In this document: one piece after another, positions 33,464 through 44,500 of the stretch
Position numbering within the stretch: the first letter of the stretch is position 1
How the letters are laid out: every line of letters starts with the position of its first letter
NCBI GenBank assembly: GCA_006384855.1
Contig: VCJN01000783.1
Span: 1 to 64,000 of the forward strand
Source: Tetraselmis striata
Taxonomy: Eukaryota > Chlorophyta > Chlorodendrophyceae > Chlorodendrales > Chlorodendraceae
DNA length: 64,000 nucleotides
Direction of reading: 5' to 3'
Program-made: the position numbers and the translations under genes
Notes under the pieces: model-generated
What the model saw: the letters and a program-made list of their open reading frames with translations, nothing else
Told to the model about the DNA's origin: nothing
Databases searched by the model: none

Positions 33464-36259
33464 TCACCGGTGGCTGGTGCCAAACTGTTTGAAGTAGGCG
33501 GCGTCGGGCTCGTTGGTGTACAGCGTCTTATTGAAAAAGGCGTCGCGGTCGTGCTTCTCGGCGGTCTGCCTGGCTAGGTACGCCGACGCCTTGTCCATCT
33601 GCTCCTTGCGGAACGCGGCGGCCGCGCGCTCCTGCTCGCCCACCGCCTTGCCGATCGCCTTCATGTAGCGCGCGTACGCGATGTCGTCCTCCTTCTCCTG
33701 CGCCAGGCGCGCCGCCTTCTCCTCCATCTGCCGCTTCTGAAACTCCGTCACCTGGGCGCTCATGCCGGGGCCGTAGCCCTTGAAGTGGTCGGGGCGGAAG
33801 CGGGTCGCGCTGAGGGAGGAGGTCGCCGCCGCGGGGTCCTCCGACAGGAACTGGCTGTTGACCTGGTACGCCTGCTCGCGGTTGTTCATCGCCTGGACCT
33901 CGCGCTTCATCTTCTCCTCCGCCTCCTTCCGCTTGGTCGCCAGGTCCTTGTTCATGTTCTGCTGCTCCACGCCAATCTCGCGCCGCATCGTCTTCTCCTG
34001 CTGGACGCAGTCCTGCTGCAGCGCCTCCTGCGCCGCCAGGAGAGAGGCGTACCGCATGTCCTCGTCGCGGTCCGCGGCCTGCAGGCCAACATCTCGCGCT
34101 TAGGATAACAAGCCGCGCCCTCAACCATCAGAGGAGTGTGGTCACCGATAGCCATGCCCGCCCCGGCCCGGCCTGCCCGCCCCCCCATGCCCCCCTCCCC
34201 CGAATAAGGGCATGCGTCTCACCTTGATGGCTTGCTTCTCGGCCTCCTGCTGCTCCCACCAGTCCTTGTTCTGCATCATCTGCGCCTTGGTGCGGTCACC
34301 GGCGCCGAGGTCCTCGCCGTCAAACATCTGCGGGGGCGGGCGGGCACGCAGGCGGGGGCATCAGTACCACACGATATGGCGCACCGCACCATTTGATTGG
34401 GATCGCGGGTCCCCCGAATCCCATAAGGTCTCTCTTGGGGGAACATCAAATCCAATATTTCGAGCTTTGTTCGTGGTGTATTGCGGTTGTTTTCCAGGTG
34501 GATATAGTTTATACCCTTTTCGCAAGGAGATAACTATATAAAATATATATACATATATAACTATATAAATATATCACATAATCTACCTAGCCAAAGATGA
34601 TACGGTAGCGGTAAGGCGGGGTGAGTATGGTTATATACTGAACCATTTAATTGGGTTTGAAGGTCCAAGAAATAAGGAAATGTTTTGCAGCAACACGTCG
34701 GAAATTTCGTGTGTGTTCGTTGTGTAATCTTCTGTATTTCTTCTATATACGATAATATAGGCTATTCCCTCTTATGTTATCTTTTTTGGGGGGGGGGAGG
34801 GGGGGGGGGGGGGGTGGGCGGCGGCAAAAAGGTGACATGCTGCGAGCTCAAAGCGGGAATACGGTATTGTGTAGCTTGCGTGGTGACACATGGCAGTGCG
34901 GCGGCCCAGTGGCCACTCTAAAGTGGTGATGGGAGGGCCGCCGCACCTGCATGCCGCTGACGGGGGCGGCGCTGGGGTCGTCGGAGGTGCGGGCGGGTTC
35001 GCCGTTCTTCAGGCGGTCCGGGTCGTTGAGGTCCCATTCCCGTGTCGTGTGCTTGCCCTGGGGGAGGAGACAGCAATGTCGCGAGGGTCAGGAACTGGAG
35101 CTGGACCCTGGCAGCGCGCATGCACACACCCCCGCTGGGCTGGCCGGCGCCCGCACCTGGTTGTCCTGGCGGAAGGTGAGGTCGTCGCGCAGGACGCCCT
35201 TCCTGATGAGCTCTGCCTCCTGCTGCTTCAGCTGCACCTGGTCCGCAAAGTAAGCCGCCAGTCGGGTGTATTGCCTGTGGTGCGAAAAGAGGGCGCCCAA
35301 ACAGAAGGCGTGGAGTGAATCTCAGGATGCCACGCTCAAGCGGATGATGGCAGTAAATCACCAGGAAAGGCCAAATCTTGTGGAAATATGGGGGAAACTC
35401 ACATTGCAGCATTCTTTTCGTCCTCCTCGCGGGCCTTCTTCTCAGCAACCTGGGAATCCAGCGCCTGCTTGTCGACCTGTGGACAGCGGAGGGAAAGGGG
35501 GGCACGATGATCAGCGGGAGGACCGCAAACTGGGCAGCCAAAGTCTTGGAGCGAGGGTGGGATCAACGGGAAAGAGGGGATGGAAGGAGGAGGGCAAAGG
35601 CAAGCAAGCCCCTATTTGTGTCAGGGAAGCCAGCCAGCCCTCGATGGCCTTTTCGGTAGCTGGATAGGAAGATACCCGCCGATTCTACTCCAGGTTTATG
35701 AGTGGGTGCGTGGGTGCTGGCTTGTTGAAAGGGCACAAGCAGCTGGTTCCCTTTGTGCGCGCTGGCGCCGATGTTTCCAAACGAGCGAAGTAAGCCTCCT
35801 CGACATGCCGTGCGCGCGCGCGCGTGGCGCAGCCAGAGAAACCGCGCCCAAGCAACGAGCCTCGCCGACGTGCAGTAACATCAGCTAAGCGCGGCGGGGC
35901 TCGGCCCGCGACCTGGTCCAGCCAACTCCGAGGCGGAGGTTTGGGACTACCTGTGGCGCGAGACAGGCCCGCGCGCCGCGCATGTCCCGCTGCCCAACAC
36001 GGGCATTAAGTACACACCCGGCGCCCGGCGAAACCCGGCAGCCATGCTGAGGAAGCCCGCGGCTGCCGTCCTTGAAACCGTGCTCGGCGCACCCACCGCT
36101 ATGCATGCGCTCTAGGCAGGAAGAATAAGGGAACGGCGGGCCAGTGTACCCCAATGGTGCGAAGCTTCGCGTTCAGCACGCGCGCCAACCGCTCCGGGTC
36201 GTCGTTCGGCACCGCGTTCACGTTGCGCCCCATCCTGGCGAGCTGGCGGTGGCGGCGGC
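33464..36259 (-). CDS. RIB43A: RIB43a, ciliary doublet-microtubule ribbon protein
   Basis: Six exons join in phase on the minus strand: 36259-36150, 35476-35403, 35274-35157, 35057-34947, 34327-34223 and 34078-33464. They give about 376 residues plus a missing short N-terminal exon. Family hallmarks are RRHRQ and LNAKLRTIG, VDKQALDSQVAEKKARE, REWDLNDPDRLKN, MQNKDWWEQQ and TEFQKRQMEEKAARLAQE. The protein is almost wholly coiled coil. RIB43a sits inside the A-tubule of ciliary doublets as a microtubule inner protein. The first exon was not found; ATG 36233 is an internal Met within an exon whose homologous RRHR segment lies before it, so the start is probably upstream of 36260. The start may have been separated by transposon insertion nearby (36641). 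The intron at 34079-34222 and others are short, while 35477-36149 is longer with no recognised content. Confidence 0.9.
34328..34946. other. RIB43a intron with AT-rich and poly(G) sequence
   Basis: AT-rich TATATA stretches (34530-34580), then a poly(G) run at 34788-34817. On the gene's own strand the latter is a poly(C) tract. Confidence 0.55.
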
Positions 36260-36640
36260 CTGCTGGTGTTGCTACCTGGACACGTCTGCTGGATTTCTTC
36301 CTGACGCCGATTTCTGGATGGCCTGGCTCGGGGCGTGGGAGCTCGCGAGTGAGGGCAGCGTGGGTGGGCAGCGTGGGCAGCGTGGGTGGGCGCTTGCAGT
36401 GCGCTGTGCTGCTTGTCGACGTCTCGGTTAGACCGCGGTACGCACGGACGATGCGCGCACGCATGTGGTTGGACGCGATAATAATGGCCGCGTTAGCCAT
36501 GCGCGAACTCTGCCAGCGTGGACTTCCTTTCTCTGTGACTCTGTCCGTATTGAATACGAGACTGAAGTAACAATATACTGTCGACCGGGACGTGCGCGAT
36601 AAGTTGTCAAGTTTCCATAAAGTAAAAATATTGCTGTGTA
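36260..36640. other. upstream region of RIB43a
   Basis: A GTGGGCAGC-type short repeat at 36360-36395 and a long minus frame (to 36500) that continues from the RIB43a exon without an obvious start. The missing first exon and promoter may be here or on the far side of the DIRS insertion. Confidence 0.4.
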
Positions 36641-36728
36641 TTAGACAGAGTGCGAGTCACGTTGCCAGAAGCGAGTGTCTTGTCTTACAAGCCCCTCGCC
36701 ACACCAAACAAGATGGGTGGGACGGGTG

Positions 36729-36981
36729 GGTGCGTGAAGCGCAACAGCAAAAGGGATGAGCGCTATGGTCTAGACAGTTGGCTAAGTAGTAGCTGCCGGC
36801 AGACAGGGAAACAGGTCGGGAGCTGGTGCGGTCGCGAGTCCGCTGCTCACTGTCCCATCCTGGAAGATTCTAGACAGAGCCGATGACTGGCTACTGTGCT
36901 ATATTTTCCAGGTGGTAGTCGTTCGACCGCACAACTCGGTCCGTCGTCTGACTGAACTCAGTTAAGTACTTAACAACGATT
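36729..36981 (-). repeat. A2 terminal repeat of the DIRS-like element
   Basis: Direct copy of 41305-41557, starting GGTGCGTGAAGCGC and ending TTAACAACGATT on the plus strand. Confidence 0.9.
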
Positions 36982-37044
36982 AGACAGAGTGCGAGTCACG
37001 TTGCCAGGCAAAACCGGAAGGCCACAGTTACCGGTGAAAACCAG

Positions 37045-38200
37045 TCACTGTGAAAGATTAGCAGCGGAACGCTGCGGTGCCAGGGAGCCGAAGAAGTAGC
37101 GGGCCCCAGCGGAGTCCAGGATGCCTGGCACGATGTAATTGAGGACCACGCCGCTGCCCACTTTCCAGCCGCCAAGCCAGCGAATCGTAGGCATAGGGAC
37201 GCCCGTGGCCGAGGCCGCGGACGCCCCGCCACTGCGAAGGCTGTGCGACGACCAGCAGAAACCAGCAGGCGGGGTAGCGTCAACTGCCAAGGCAGCGGCA
37301 GTTACCCATTCGGAGACAGTAGCCGCGGTCCACGTGCCGGGATCATCATCAGGGAGCTGCCAAAACCGAGTAGCACCGGGCAGCACGTGATCGCGGCAGC
37401 TGACGAAGAACTCCAAAAGCTCCGCGATTTCGGGGTGCGCCTCGCGGGAAATTTGCAGCACCGGACGAGGCGCCCCGGAAGGCTTGCCCTTAAGTACTCG
37501 ACGGTACAGCGTAATGCTGCGGGAATCAACCGCCAAATCGCGCACGCCGCACCCCGTACTGGTACCCGCGCGGTGACAAAAAAGGAAATTGACCGCGGTA
37601 ACGAGCAGGGCACGGAATGTGGGCAGGTCGCACGCGATGGACCTGCGAGAAACCAGCCGCTGCGCACGCCGAACACAGGCGAGGGCGACGTCCGCAGGCA
37701 GAGGCACCCGGTAGTCCGGGGCGTCCAGCACCTGCTGAGCCAGCTCCCAACCGCGCATCGCCTGGCTGACGAAAGGCCCAAGCGCCGGCGGCTCCTTGAA
37801 ATTATCGGTGAAAAAGGCGTTGATCGCTGAAAGGTACAGGTAGGGTCCAAAGGCACCAGCCTTGTTGCGGCCACGTGCCGCAACCCAAGAGATGTACCGA
37901 ACGATGAGCGGCGGATCCGCCGTGTCCGGCAGTCTCCCATTTTGCGCGCAGAACTCGCAGAATAGGTTGAATTCAGATCCGTAAGACTGCACGGTACGTT
38001 CCGCGCGCGAAGACATCAAGAAATCCGCGGCACGGCGCCCAACCTCGTCGTCGCCGAGTAACCGCAGTAGCCCAGGTCGCATAATCGCTGCCCATGGTGC
38101 AGACGGTACGTTCGATTTCAACCCGTACCGCACAGCCGGGTGTTGCCTGCTGTGAGCATCTGTACGGGAGATCTGAAAAGCGTCCGCGGAAACGTCCAAG
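37045..38200 (-). CDS. tyrosine recombinase of the DIRS-like element
   Basis: The catalytic end has SSHSLRSGGASA (the H-x-x-R box) and VVLNYIVPG with the probable nucleophile Tyr, followed by ARYFFGSLAP. An N-terminal SAM-like segment (RAERTVQSYGSEF) precedes it. The enzyme would integrate the closed-circular DNA copy. The same frame remains open upstream beneath the reverse-transcriptase frame, as overlapping frames are usual in this order. Confidence 0.85.
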
Positions 38201-38216
38201 GTAGCAGCCGCAGCAC

Positions 38217-40910
38217 TTAACGCCCCGTAACCGGCGCGTCGCGACCGGTAGAAGAAGGACGGAAGGGAAGGCGGAAGAGCATCACGCTCCAGGGCGGCGG
38301 CCCGACGCCCGCGCGGCGCCCGAGCAGCCCGGGAAAGAACAGATCGCGGGAAGGAGGGTAGTGCAGTACCTCTGTAGCCATCTCGTGTAGCTGCTGGAGC
38401 CAAGGGCGGCCGTGCCAGGCCGGGGCGACCACGGTCGCCGCGGCCCCCGATTGCTGCAACTTTAGCACCAGATCGTCCAGCAGCTGCCAGGGGGGATTGC
38501 ACCAGTTCACTTCGGCGCGCCACGTGGCGTCCGACTGGGCCAAGGAGTCCACCGCCTCGGTACCTGGGACCGTCCACCGGGAGTTGTACCGAGGTAACAA
38601 GGCGTTCTCCATAGTTGCGAATCGGTCGACCGTATGAGGTCCCCAGATGCGATCGACGTACCGGAATATACGAGGATTGATCATCCAATCGGAAAAGTCC
38701 TTCTCTCGCGAAAGCTTGTCCGCCCATGCGTTCGCCGCAGACCGAATGTACCGTACTCGTAAACGAATATCGTGTACATCCAGCAAATACCATAGCTTGC
38801 GAAGTTCCGCCATAAGCACCGGTGACCGAGTAGTCAAATTGGACAGGATATGCACCACTGCCTGATTGTCCTCGTACAAAAGTACGCGGCGCCCCATCAG
38901 CCGTGGCAAAAATGACTGTATGGCGAGACGTACCGCTTTGAGCTCCTTGTACGTTATATGACGTCGACGATCCTCCTCGTACCAATATCCGCGTGCCTCC
39001 GTAGTTTCGCACAGTACCGCACCCCAGCCGTACTGGCTGGAGTCCGTGTGCAGATAGGCTGTCTCCACCGGGCGCAGAATCGGTGCGCCGTTGTGGCGCG
39101 TGGGAACATCGCGCCACCACTCCAAATCGCGAATGAGCTGACGCGTCAGAACGACCTTGCCGCTCGGAGAGGAGCATCGGCCCAGGACGGTGTGCGCCTC
39201 GCGGAGGTAGAAACGTGCCGGAGGCATCGCGAGGTAGAGGAACTGGCCCTGCCCGGCGAGAGACGCAAGGAGTTTGGCCGGCGCGTGGCGGCGGCGGCGC
39301 GCAGCGATGCACAGGAGGTCGCGGGCCAGGTTGGAGAGCCGACGCAGTTTCGCCGCTGGGGCGCGGAACTGCATAGTGACCAGGTCCAAGTCCATGCCTA
39401 AGTGCTGCAGCTGCTGGGTGGGCTCGGGGTGCGCCTTGGTGGGGTGCTTGGCCAGGCCCAGGCGCCCCCAGAGTCGCTCGACCTCGGCCCGTAGGCGTAG
39501 AGCCAGGTGGCGCGACGGTGCTAGAAACAGGAAGTCGTCGATGAACGGTAGGAGGCAAACGCCGCGCGCCTTGCGGCGCCGCAAGCGTCGACGGAAGGGC
39601 CGGCCGTAGCTGCTGTAGGTCGCGAAGTCCGGTTGACGCAGGTAGCGCACCATGACCGCCATCAGAGTGCAGAAGTAGTAAGGGCTTAGCGACCAACCCA
39701 TGGGGAGGGCCGCGAAGCGCCACAGGGTGCCACGTACGTTGATTGTAAAGAAGTCGCGGACGTCCTCCCGCAAGCCCAGGGCGTAGTAGCCGTCCTGCAG
39801 GTCGAAGGAAAACGCCCAGTCGCCGCGTTTCGCCAGGTACCGCAGGCGACGTAGAGTTTCGAATCGCATGGAATAGACCGCGCAGTAAGAGTTTAGATGG
39901 CGCAGGTCTATTACAAGGCGCCACTGGTTGCAGCCCGGCTTTGGTACTAGGAAGACTCGCGACACGTAGTGCTCGCGCACGCCAGGTTCTAGCGCGCCGA
40001 CTGTTACTAGTCGCTGGCTCTCCCGCTCCCACCACTCGAGCTGCTGAGGCGTAGCGTCCTGTAGAGAGACGCCCCGGTGGAAAGGCGTGGGCGCCGCGCC
40101 AGAGAAAGGTAGCGGCACTCCCTCGCGAACCCACCGGAGCACGCGCCCGCTCGCCCCGATTCGCCGCCACTCCCGCCAGTTCTGCCGCACGCGATGGCGC
40201 AGAAACGTGGAGGGGCGTGGTAACGAAGCGGAACGGCGGGCCGCACCGTCAGGCCTCGCCCTTGCCCTTGCCCTTGTCGGCGTCGTCGGTTGTGGGGCGG
40301 AAGTCTGGGCGTGGGCGGCGTCCGGAGGGCCGGCGCCGTCGCGCTCTGGATGGTGGCTCGTCGTCGTTGTCCTCCTCCTCGTTGGGGTCTGGTCCCACGC
40401 CGAATCGCTGTTGTACGGCTGCCTTTGCCGCCGCCGTGACGCTGTACTCGGCCTCGCGGCGCAAAAGCTCGTCGCTGAGTTGTGCCACTGCTTCCGAACC
40501 ATAGTCCGCGAAACCGGGCTTGAGGAGGCTGCGGCGAACCACCTGTGCGACTGTCTTGGTCCGCGCATCCGCATCGTTCGACGCGTTGAGGCGGATAAAC
40601 GCCAGGAAGTCGCGCCGGTGTTTATTTGAGGCGTCGTACGCCGCCACGCCCGCTTCAAGGAGGCGAAGGTCCTCCTCACCAGGGGGCTGCGCCGCGCTTG
40701 CCGCTCTCTTAATCGACGCGAGCGCCTCGCAGAGAGCCGCGTGGGCCACCGCATCGTAGAAGCCAAAGCAGTACAGAGAGCGGTACTGATCCAAAGTGGC
40801 CCAGTGCCGACGCGCGATGAGCTGGCGGTGCGTCTCGTCAGATGAGATGTCGTACAGTTGGGGAATCGGAGAGAGGCCGGGACTGGGCTGGACGGAAAAG
40901 CCGGGGCCAA
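38217..40910 (-). CDS. reverse transcriptase and RNase H of the DIRS-like element
   Basis: The 897-codon frame contains RT blocks FLVPKPGCNQWRLVIDLR, FSFDLQDGYYALGL, ALPMGWSLSPYYF and the active site PFIDDFLFLAP. RNase H follows with YLHTDSSQYGWGA, TYKELKAVRLA and LLYEDNQAVVHIL. It overlaps the gag-like frame at its 5' end in another phase. Confidence 0.9.
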   Translation of the reverse strand: MAPAFPSSPVPASLRFPNCTTSHLTRRTASSSRVGTGPLWISTALCTALASTMRWPTRLSARRSRRLRERQARRSPLVRRTFASLKRAWRRTTPQINTGATSWRLSASTRRTMRMRGPRQSHRWFAAASSSPVSRTMVRKQWHNSATSFCAARPSTASRRRQRQPYNSDSAWDQTPTRRRTTTTSHHPERDGAGPPDAAHAQTSAPQPTTPTRARARARPDGAARRSASLPRPSTFLRHRVRQNWREWRRIGASGRVLRWVREGVPLPFSGAAPTPFHRGVSLQDATPQQLEWWERESQRLVTVGALEPGVREHYVSRVFLVPKPGCNQWRLVIDLRHLNSYCAVYSMRFETLRRLRYLAKRGDWAFSFDLQDGYYALGLREDVRDFFTINVRGTLWRFAALPMGWSLSPYYFCTLMAVMVRYLRQPDFATYSSYGRPFRRRLRRRKARGVCLLPFIDDFLFLAPSRHLALRLRAEVERLWGRLGLAKHPTKAHPEPTQQLQHLGMDLDLVTMQFRAPAAKLRRLSNLARDLLCIAARRRRHAPAKLLASLAGQGQFLYLAMPPARFYLREAHTVLGRCSSPSGKVVLTRQLIRDLEWWRDVPTRHNGAPILRPVETAYLHTDSSQYGWGAVLCETTEARGYWYEEDRRRHITYKELKAVRLAIQSFLPRLMGRRVLLYEDNQAVVHILSNLTTRSPVLMAELRKLWYLLDVHDIRLRVRYIRSAANAWADKLSREKDFSDWMINPRIFRYVDRIWGPHTVDRFATMENALLPRYNSRWTVPGTEAVDSLAQSDATWRAEVNWCNPPWQLLDDLVLKLQQSGAAATVVAPAWHGRPWLQQLHEMATEVLHYPPSRDLFFPGLLGRRAGVGPPPWSVMLFRLPFRPSSTGRDAPVTGR

Positions 40911-41217
40911 TTAAATGAGCCCACTCCTCCCAGACTAAGGAAGGGGCAGCGGCACTAGGGCCACCGCGCTGGGGCTGGGGCACGGAAACCTGCTCTGCGC
41001 GAGCCGGTGCGTCGTGCTGGGAGCTCGCCGCGGCAGCGCTACTAGCGGGCGCGCGGGGCTCGGTAGGAGTAGAACCACTAGGCCGCTGAAGGTCACTTCG
41101 TAGGGCTTCCAGAAGCTCCGTAAGCCCCGCGAAACCGGCCTCCAGCGCGGCGATGCGGTCTTCGGCTAGGCCACTAGGGGCGGCACCGGAGTTGTCAGGC
41201 ATACTGAGCCCTGACAA
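40249..41217 (-). CDS. gag-like protein of the DIRS-like element
   Basis: A 322-codon frame starting MSGLSMPDNSG, with an N-terminal helix (EDRIAALEAGFAGLTELLEA), a central helical part with IARRHWATLDQYR, and a basic tail RRRRPSGRRPRPD. The role is inferred from position and from similarity of layout to the 51-kb frame. Confidence 0.7.
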   Translation of the reverse strand: MSGLSMPDNSGAAPSGLAEDRIAALEAGFAGLTELLEALRSDLQRPSGSTPTEPRAPASSAAAASSQHDAPARAEQVSVPQPQRGGPSAAAPSLVWEEWAHLIGPGFSVQPSPGLSPIPQLYDISSDETHRQLIARRHWATLDQYRSLYCFGFYDAVAHAALCEALASIKRAASAAQPPGEEDLRLLEAGVAAYDASNKHRRDFLAFIRLNASNDADARTKTVAQVVRRSLLKPGFADYGSEAVAQLSDELLRREAEYSVTAAAKAAVQQRFGVGPDPNEEEDNDDEPPSRARRRRPSGRRPRPDFRPTTDDADKGKGKGEA

Positions 41218-41304
41218 TGCCGTGCGCAGGGCGTCGTGCTAGCGCAAGCGGATAATATCGACAAGGATCGCTTCCCCTCGCGGCACAGGTGCCGCGCGAT
41301 TGCT

Positions 41305-41557
41305 GGTGCGTGAAGCGCAACAGCAAAAGGGATGAGCGCTATGGTCTAGACAGTTGGCTAAGTAGTAGCTGCCGGCAGACAGGGAAACAGGTCGGGAGCT
41401 GGTGCGGTCGCGAGTCCGCTGCTCACTGTCCCATCCTGGAAGATTCTAGACAGAGCCGATGACTGGCTACTGTGCTATATTTTCCAGGTGGTAGTCGTTC
41501 GACCGCACAACTCGGTCCGTCGTCTGACTAAACTCAGTTAAGTACTTAACAACGATT
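41305..41557 (-). repeat. A1 terminal repeat of the DIRS-like element
   Basis: Near-identical copy of 36729-36981 at the upstream end of the element. Confidence 0.9.
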
Positions 41558-44500
41558 TAATGGAATTGTCTATCCCGATCCTGGGGATCTTCATCCCAGG
41601 ATGTGCATCCCCCCTGTACGGCACGTACGCGTACGAGTACGCGCGGCTACCGCCGGCGCGTCGTGCCCGCGCCCGGCCGAGTACCATACACAGCACCAGT
41701 GACTGAGTTGCGCTTTGACCAATCCCATATCCCCCGCCCCCCCCCGCCCCCCCGAAACCACCACCACCACGCTCTTCCTCAATCACCATGGAGGCACTGC
41801 CGACGACGCAACCATACGACCCCGGGCAACATGAGGAGGATAAATTTTGGGACGACGAGGACGTGGACGGGGTCCCGCCGTTTGAAGACCAGCAGCGCTG
41901 CTGTGTCCGGCCCTGCGGGGTGAGGCGTCTGATCGAGGTGGGCACCTCTCAGCACCGTTGTCGTTCTTGCGGCGGCCACTTCCACGCTATGTGCGCCGCG
42001 ACTGTCAACGGCAGCGAGGACGTCAATGACTGTGGTTGCAACAAGAATCTCGTCATTGACCAGCAAACAAGGGAGGCGGCGCACGACGCACTCGTCGACG
42101 GGACGGACCCTCGCACAACGCCGGTCATCTGTGCACCCGTTGACGACTCGGCTCCCCAGCGTCGAGACGAGTGCCCCCCAAGGACCGATCAATATCCCCA
42201 AACTGAAACGAATGACATTGCGAACGAGTGGTATGGGCCTAGTTGCCCCGATGCGCCAGACCTTTCCCGCGCCACCACGCTCGAAATCTGCAGAGGAGAG
42301 TGCCAAGAGTGGGCCAAAGCCTGCGGGTTCAACCTCGTTCAAAAAAGTGCCGACCTCAAGCAAGGGAAGGCCACCTTCGTGTGCAGGCGGAAAGGGAGGA
42401 AGGCATCCGGAAAAGCGGGAGACGACTCTCTCAACCCATCCCAGCGACGCGCTAAGGGCAACCAGTATGCCCCTCCCCCTTCCCTCCTCCCCTATTTGTG
42501 CGTGTCCAGTCAGGCTTCAAATCATACCAAATGCTTAGCAAATAGTGTTTTTTACAACATGCGACTTATATGTTTGTGCTGTCCAGATTGAACGTCCGGC
42601 GGCAGGTTGATGGCTTGTGGAAGCTGGCTACAACAAACATGAAGCACAACCACCGACCACTTTCAGAGTTGGTCCAGTCCTACCAAAACCGGGTGGCCAA
42701 CCTTACCGTAGACATGCAGGAATTCATCACTTCTCTAGCTAACGCAGGAATTGCCCCGGAGGACGTCCTTACATGCTTCAGGAAAAAGTTTCCCAACGCC
42801 CCGCTTATCACTGTGAAAGACGTTGTCAACATAAGAACTCCAACAGGCGGGGGGAGTATGGATGCTAGTCTGCTGCTGCAGGAGCTCCTGCGTTTGCAGC
42901 AAGAGGATGGCAGATGGTTTGTGAGGTAATCGCGCCAACAAATGATCACACAAATACGATGATGCAGTTGGATCGCAAACTGATCCAACATGCTCATTCA
43001 TGCAGGTTCAAAGTCGACCCCGTGACGAATCGACTCACCCATCTCTTCTGGATGAGCCCGAGGCAACGAGACATGGCCTATGACCTTTATCAAGTTATCA
43101 TCCATGACAACACCTACAAGACCAACCGCTTCAAGCTACCATGCGGGTTGTTCTCAGCTCCTAACCGGTGTGCACCCTTCCTCCAGCCACGTTTCATGTT
43201 GGCGCTGCCCGATGTCATGTGTCACCTTTACCCCCCCCCACTCTCCAACCCCAATGCGCGGTGGTATATGGCGCTACCCTTGTGTCGCGCCAGCCCTCCC
43301 GCCGCCCACACCCAGCAGCTCTGCCGTCGCCGCTCAGCTCCATCCATCCCCGCTTTTCGCGCTGCGCCGCAATTTGGCAAGTTACACCCCCTTTTGTGAT
43401 CTTGTGTGTGTGCAGGCATGGTCAAACAGTGTTGCTTGCTATTGCTCTTTCCTCAAAGGAGGCCACAACAGACTATGAGTGGCAGCTACAGTGTTACCTT
43501 GAAGCAGTTGGAATTCCTCCACAGCTACTCCTAACAGATGCGGATCCAGGAGTCTGTGCGGCCGTGGCATCTATCTTCCCGCTGGCTTTGCACTTGTGGT
43601 GCTTATGGCATCTCCACCAGAATCTTCGGAAGCATCTCATGTCCGCGCTGGCCGGCAGTTACCATGACTTCTCTTCAGAATTCAAGCAGTGCCAGCAATA
43701 CATGTCGGAGACAGTTTTTTGGGAGGAGTACAATGCCCTCAAACAACGTTGGCCTAAGGCAGCGCCGTACCTTGACAACCACCTTACTCCCAATGTCAGG
43801 TACTGGGCAGGCTTCAGGCACACCAGGTTTTCCACCGGCGCTGTGTCAACACAACGTGGCGAGGGTCTGAACCGCCACTTCAAGGCACATTTGTCCGGCC
43901 AGAGTCCACTCTCCAAGTTGTTTGATCAAGTGCTACTGAAGGAGGCGCGAGAAGAAGCGAAGTTAGTTGTTGCTTCAGCCAAGGATGAGGTATACCCCGC
44001 ACATATGCTGTATACCAGAAGTGCTTGATTGACACGATACTCGTGTAGCCTATTTTGTTTTCATTTGATGAACAATGGCGGTGTGCAGGTGCATGCAACG
44101 AGCGCGAGAACATACGCGGCTAGTTGCTACCCAGCAATCACGGAGGAGATGAAGGAGGCACTCACAGGCTACGGGATGGCGATGATGCAGAAACAAATGA
44201 TGGCGGGTGCAAACTACAGGGCTACAGAGGTGCCCCTCACCTTGGTGGATGATCCGTCTACTACTACTACGGCCGACCTCCGGCCATTTCCGTCCATTGA
44301 CCCAGACCTCGCTGACCACCCTCGGTTCCAGACCGCAGCAGACCTTCGAGGAGCTGTGCCTGCGCAGCACCATGCTGACCTGAGATGCTTCAAGGTTGGC
44401 ATCTTGCACACTGTGACGGACAAGCCCACCAACCCCCACTTCGTTATGCTACACGACAAGCTTCAGGGCCGGGATGCTTACCAGGCGCACACTTGCACTT

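Larger units (their letters stand above)
36641..41557 (-). mobile_element. DIRS-like tyrosine-recombinase retroelement, looks whole
   Basis: In minus orientation the order is repeat A1 (41557-41305), gag-like frame, reverse transcriptase with RNase H, tyrosine recombinase, B1 (37007-36980), A2 (36981-36729), B2 (36668-36641). This is the split-direct-repeat layout known for PAT/Ngaro-type members of the DIRS order. A1 and A2 are 253 bp and appear to differ at only one base; B1 and B2 share 28 bp. No target-site duplication is expected. All main frames are open, so it looks whole and young. Its right end meets the left end of a MULE at 41557. Confidence 0.85.

Noticed and set aside
33528-34124. 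Arg/Gly-rich frames overlapping RIB43a
   Set aside because: Out-of-frame readings of the GC-rich RIB43a exon, whose correct frame has the coiled-coil family motifs.
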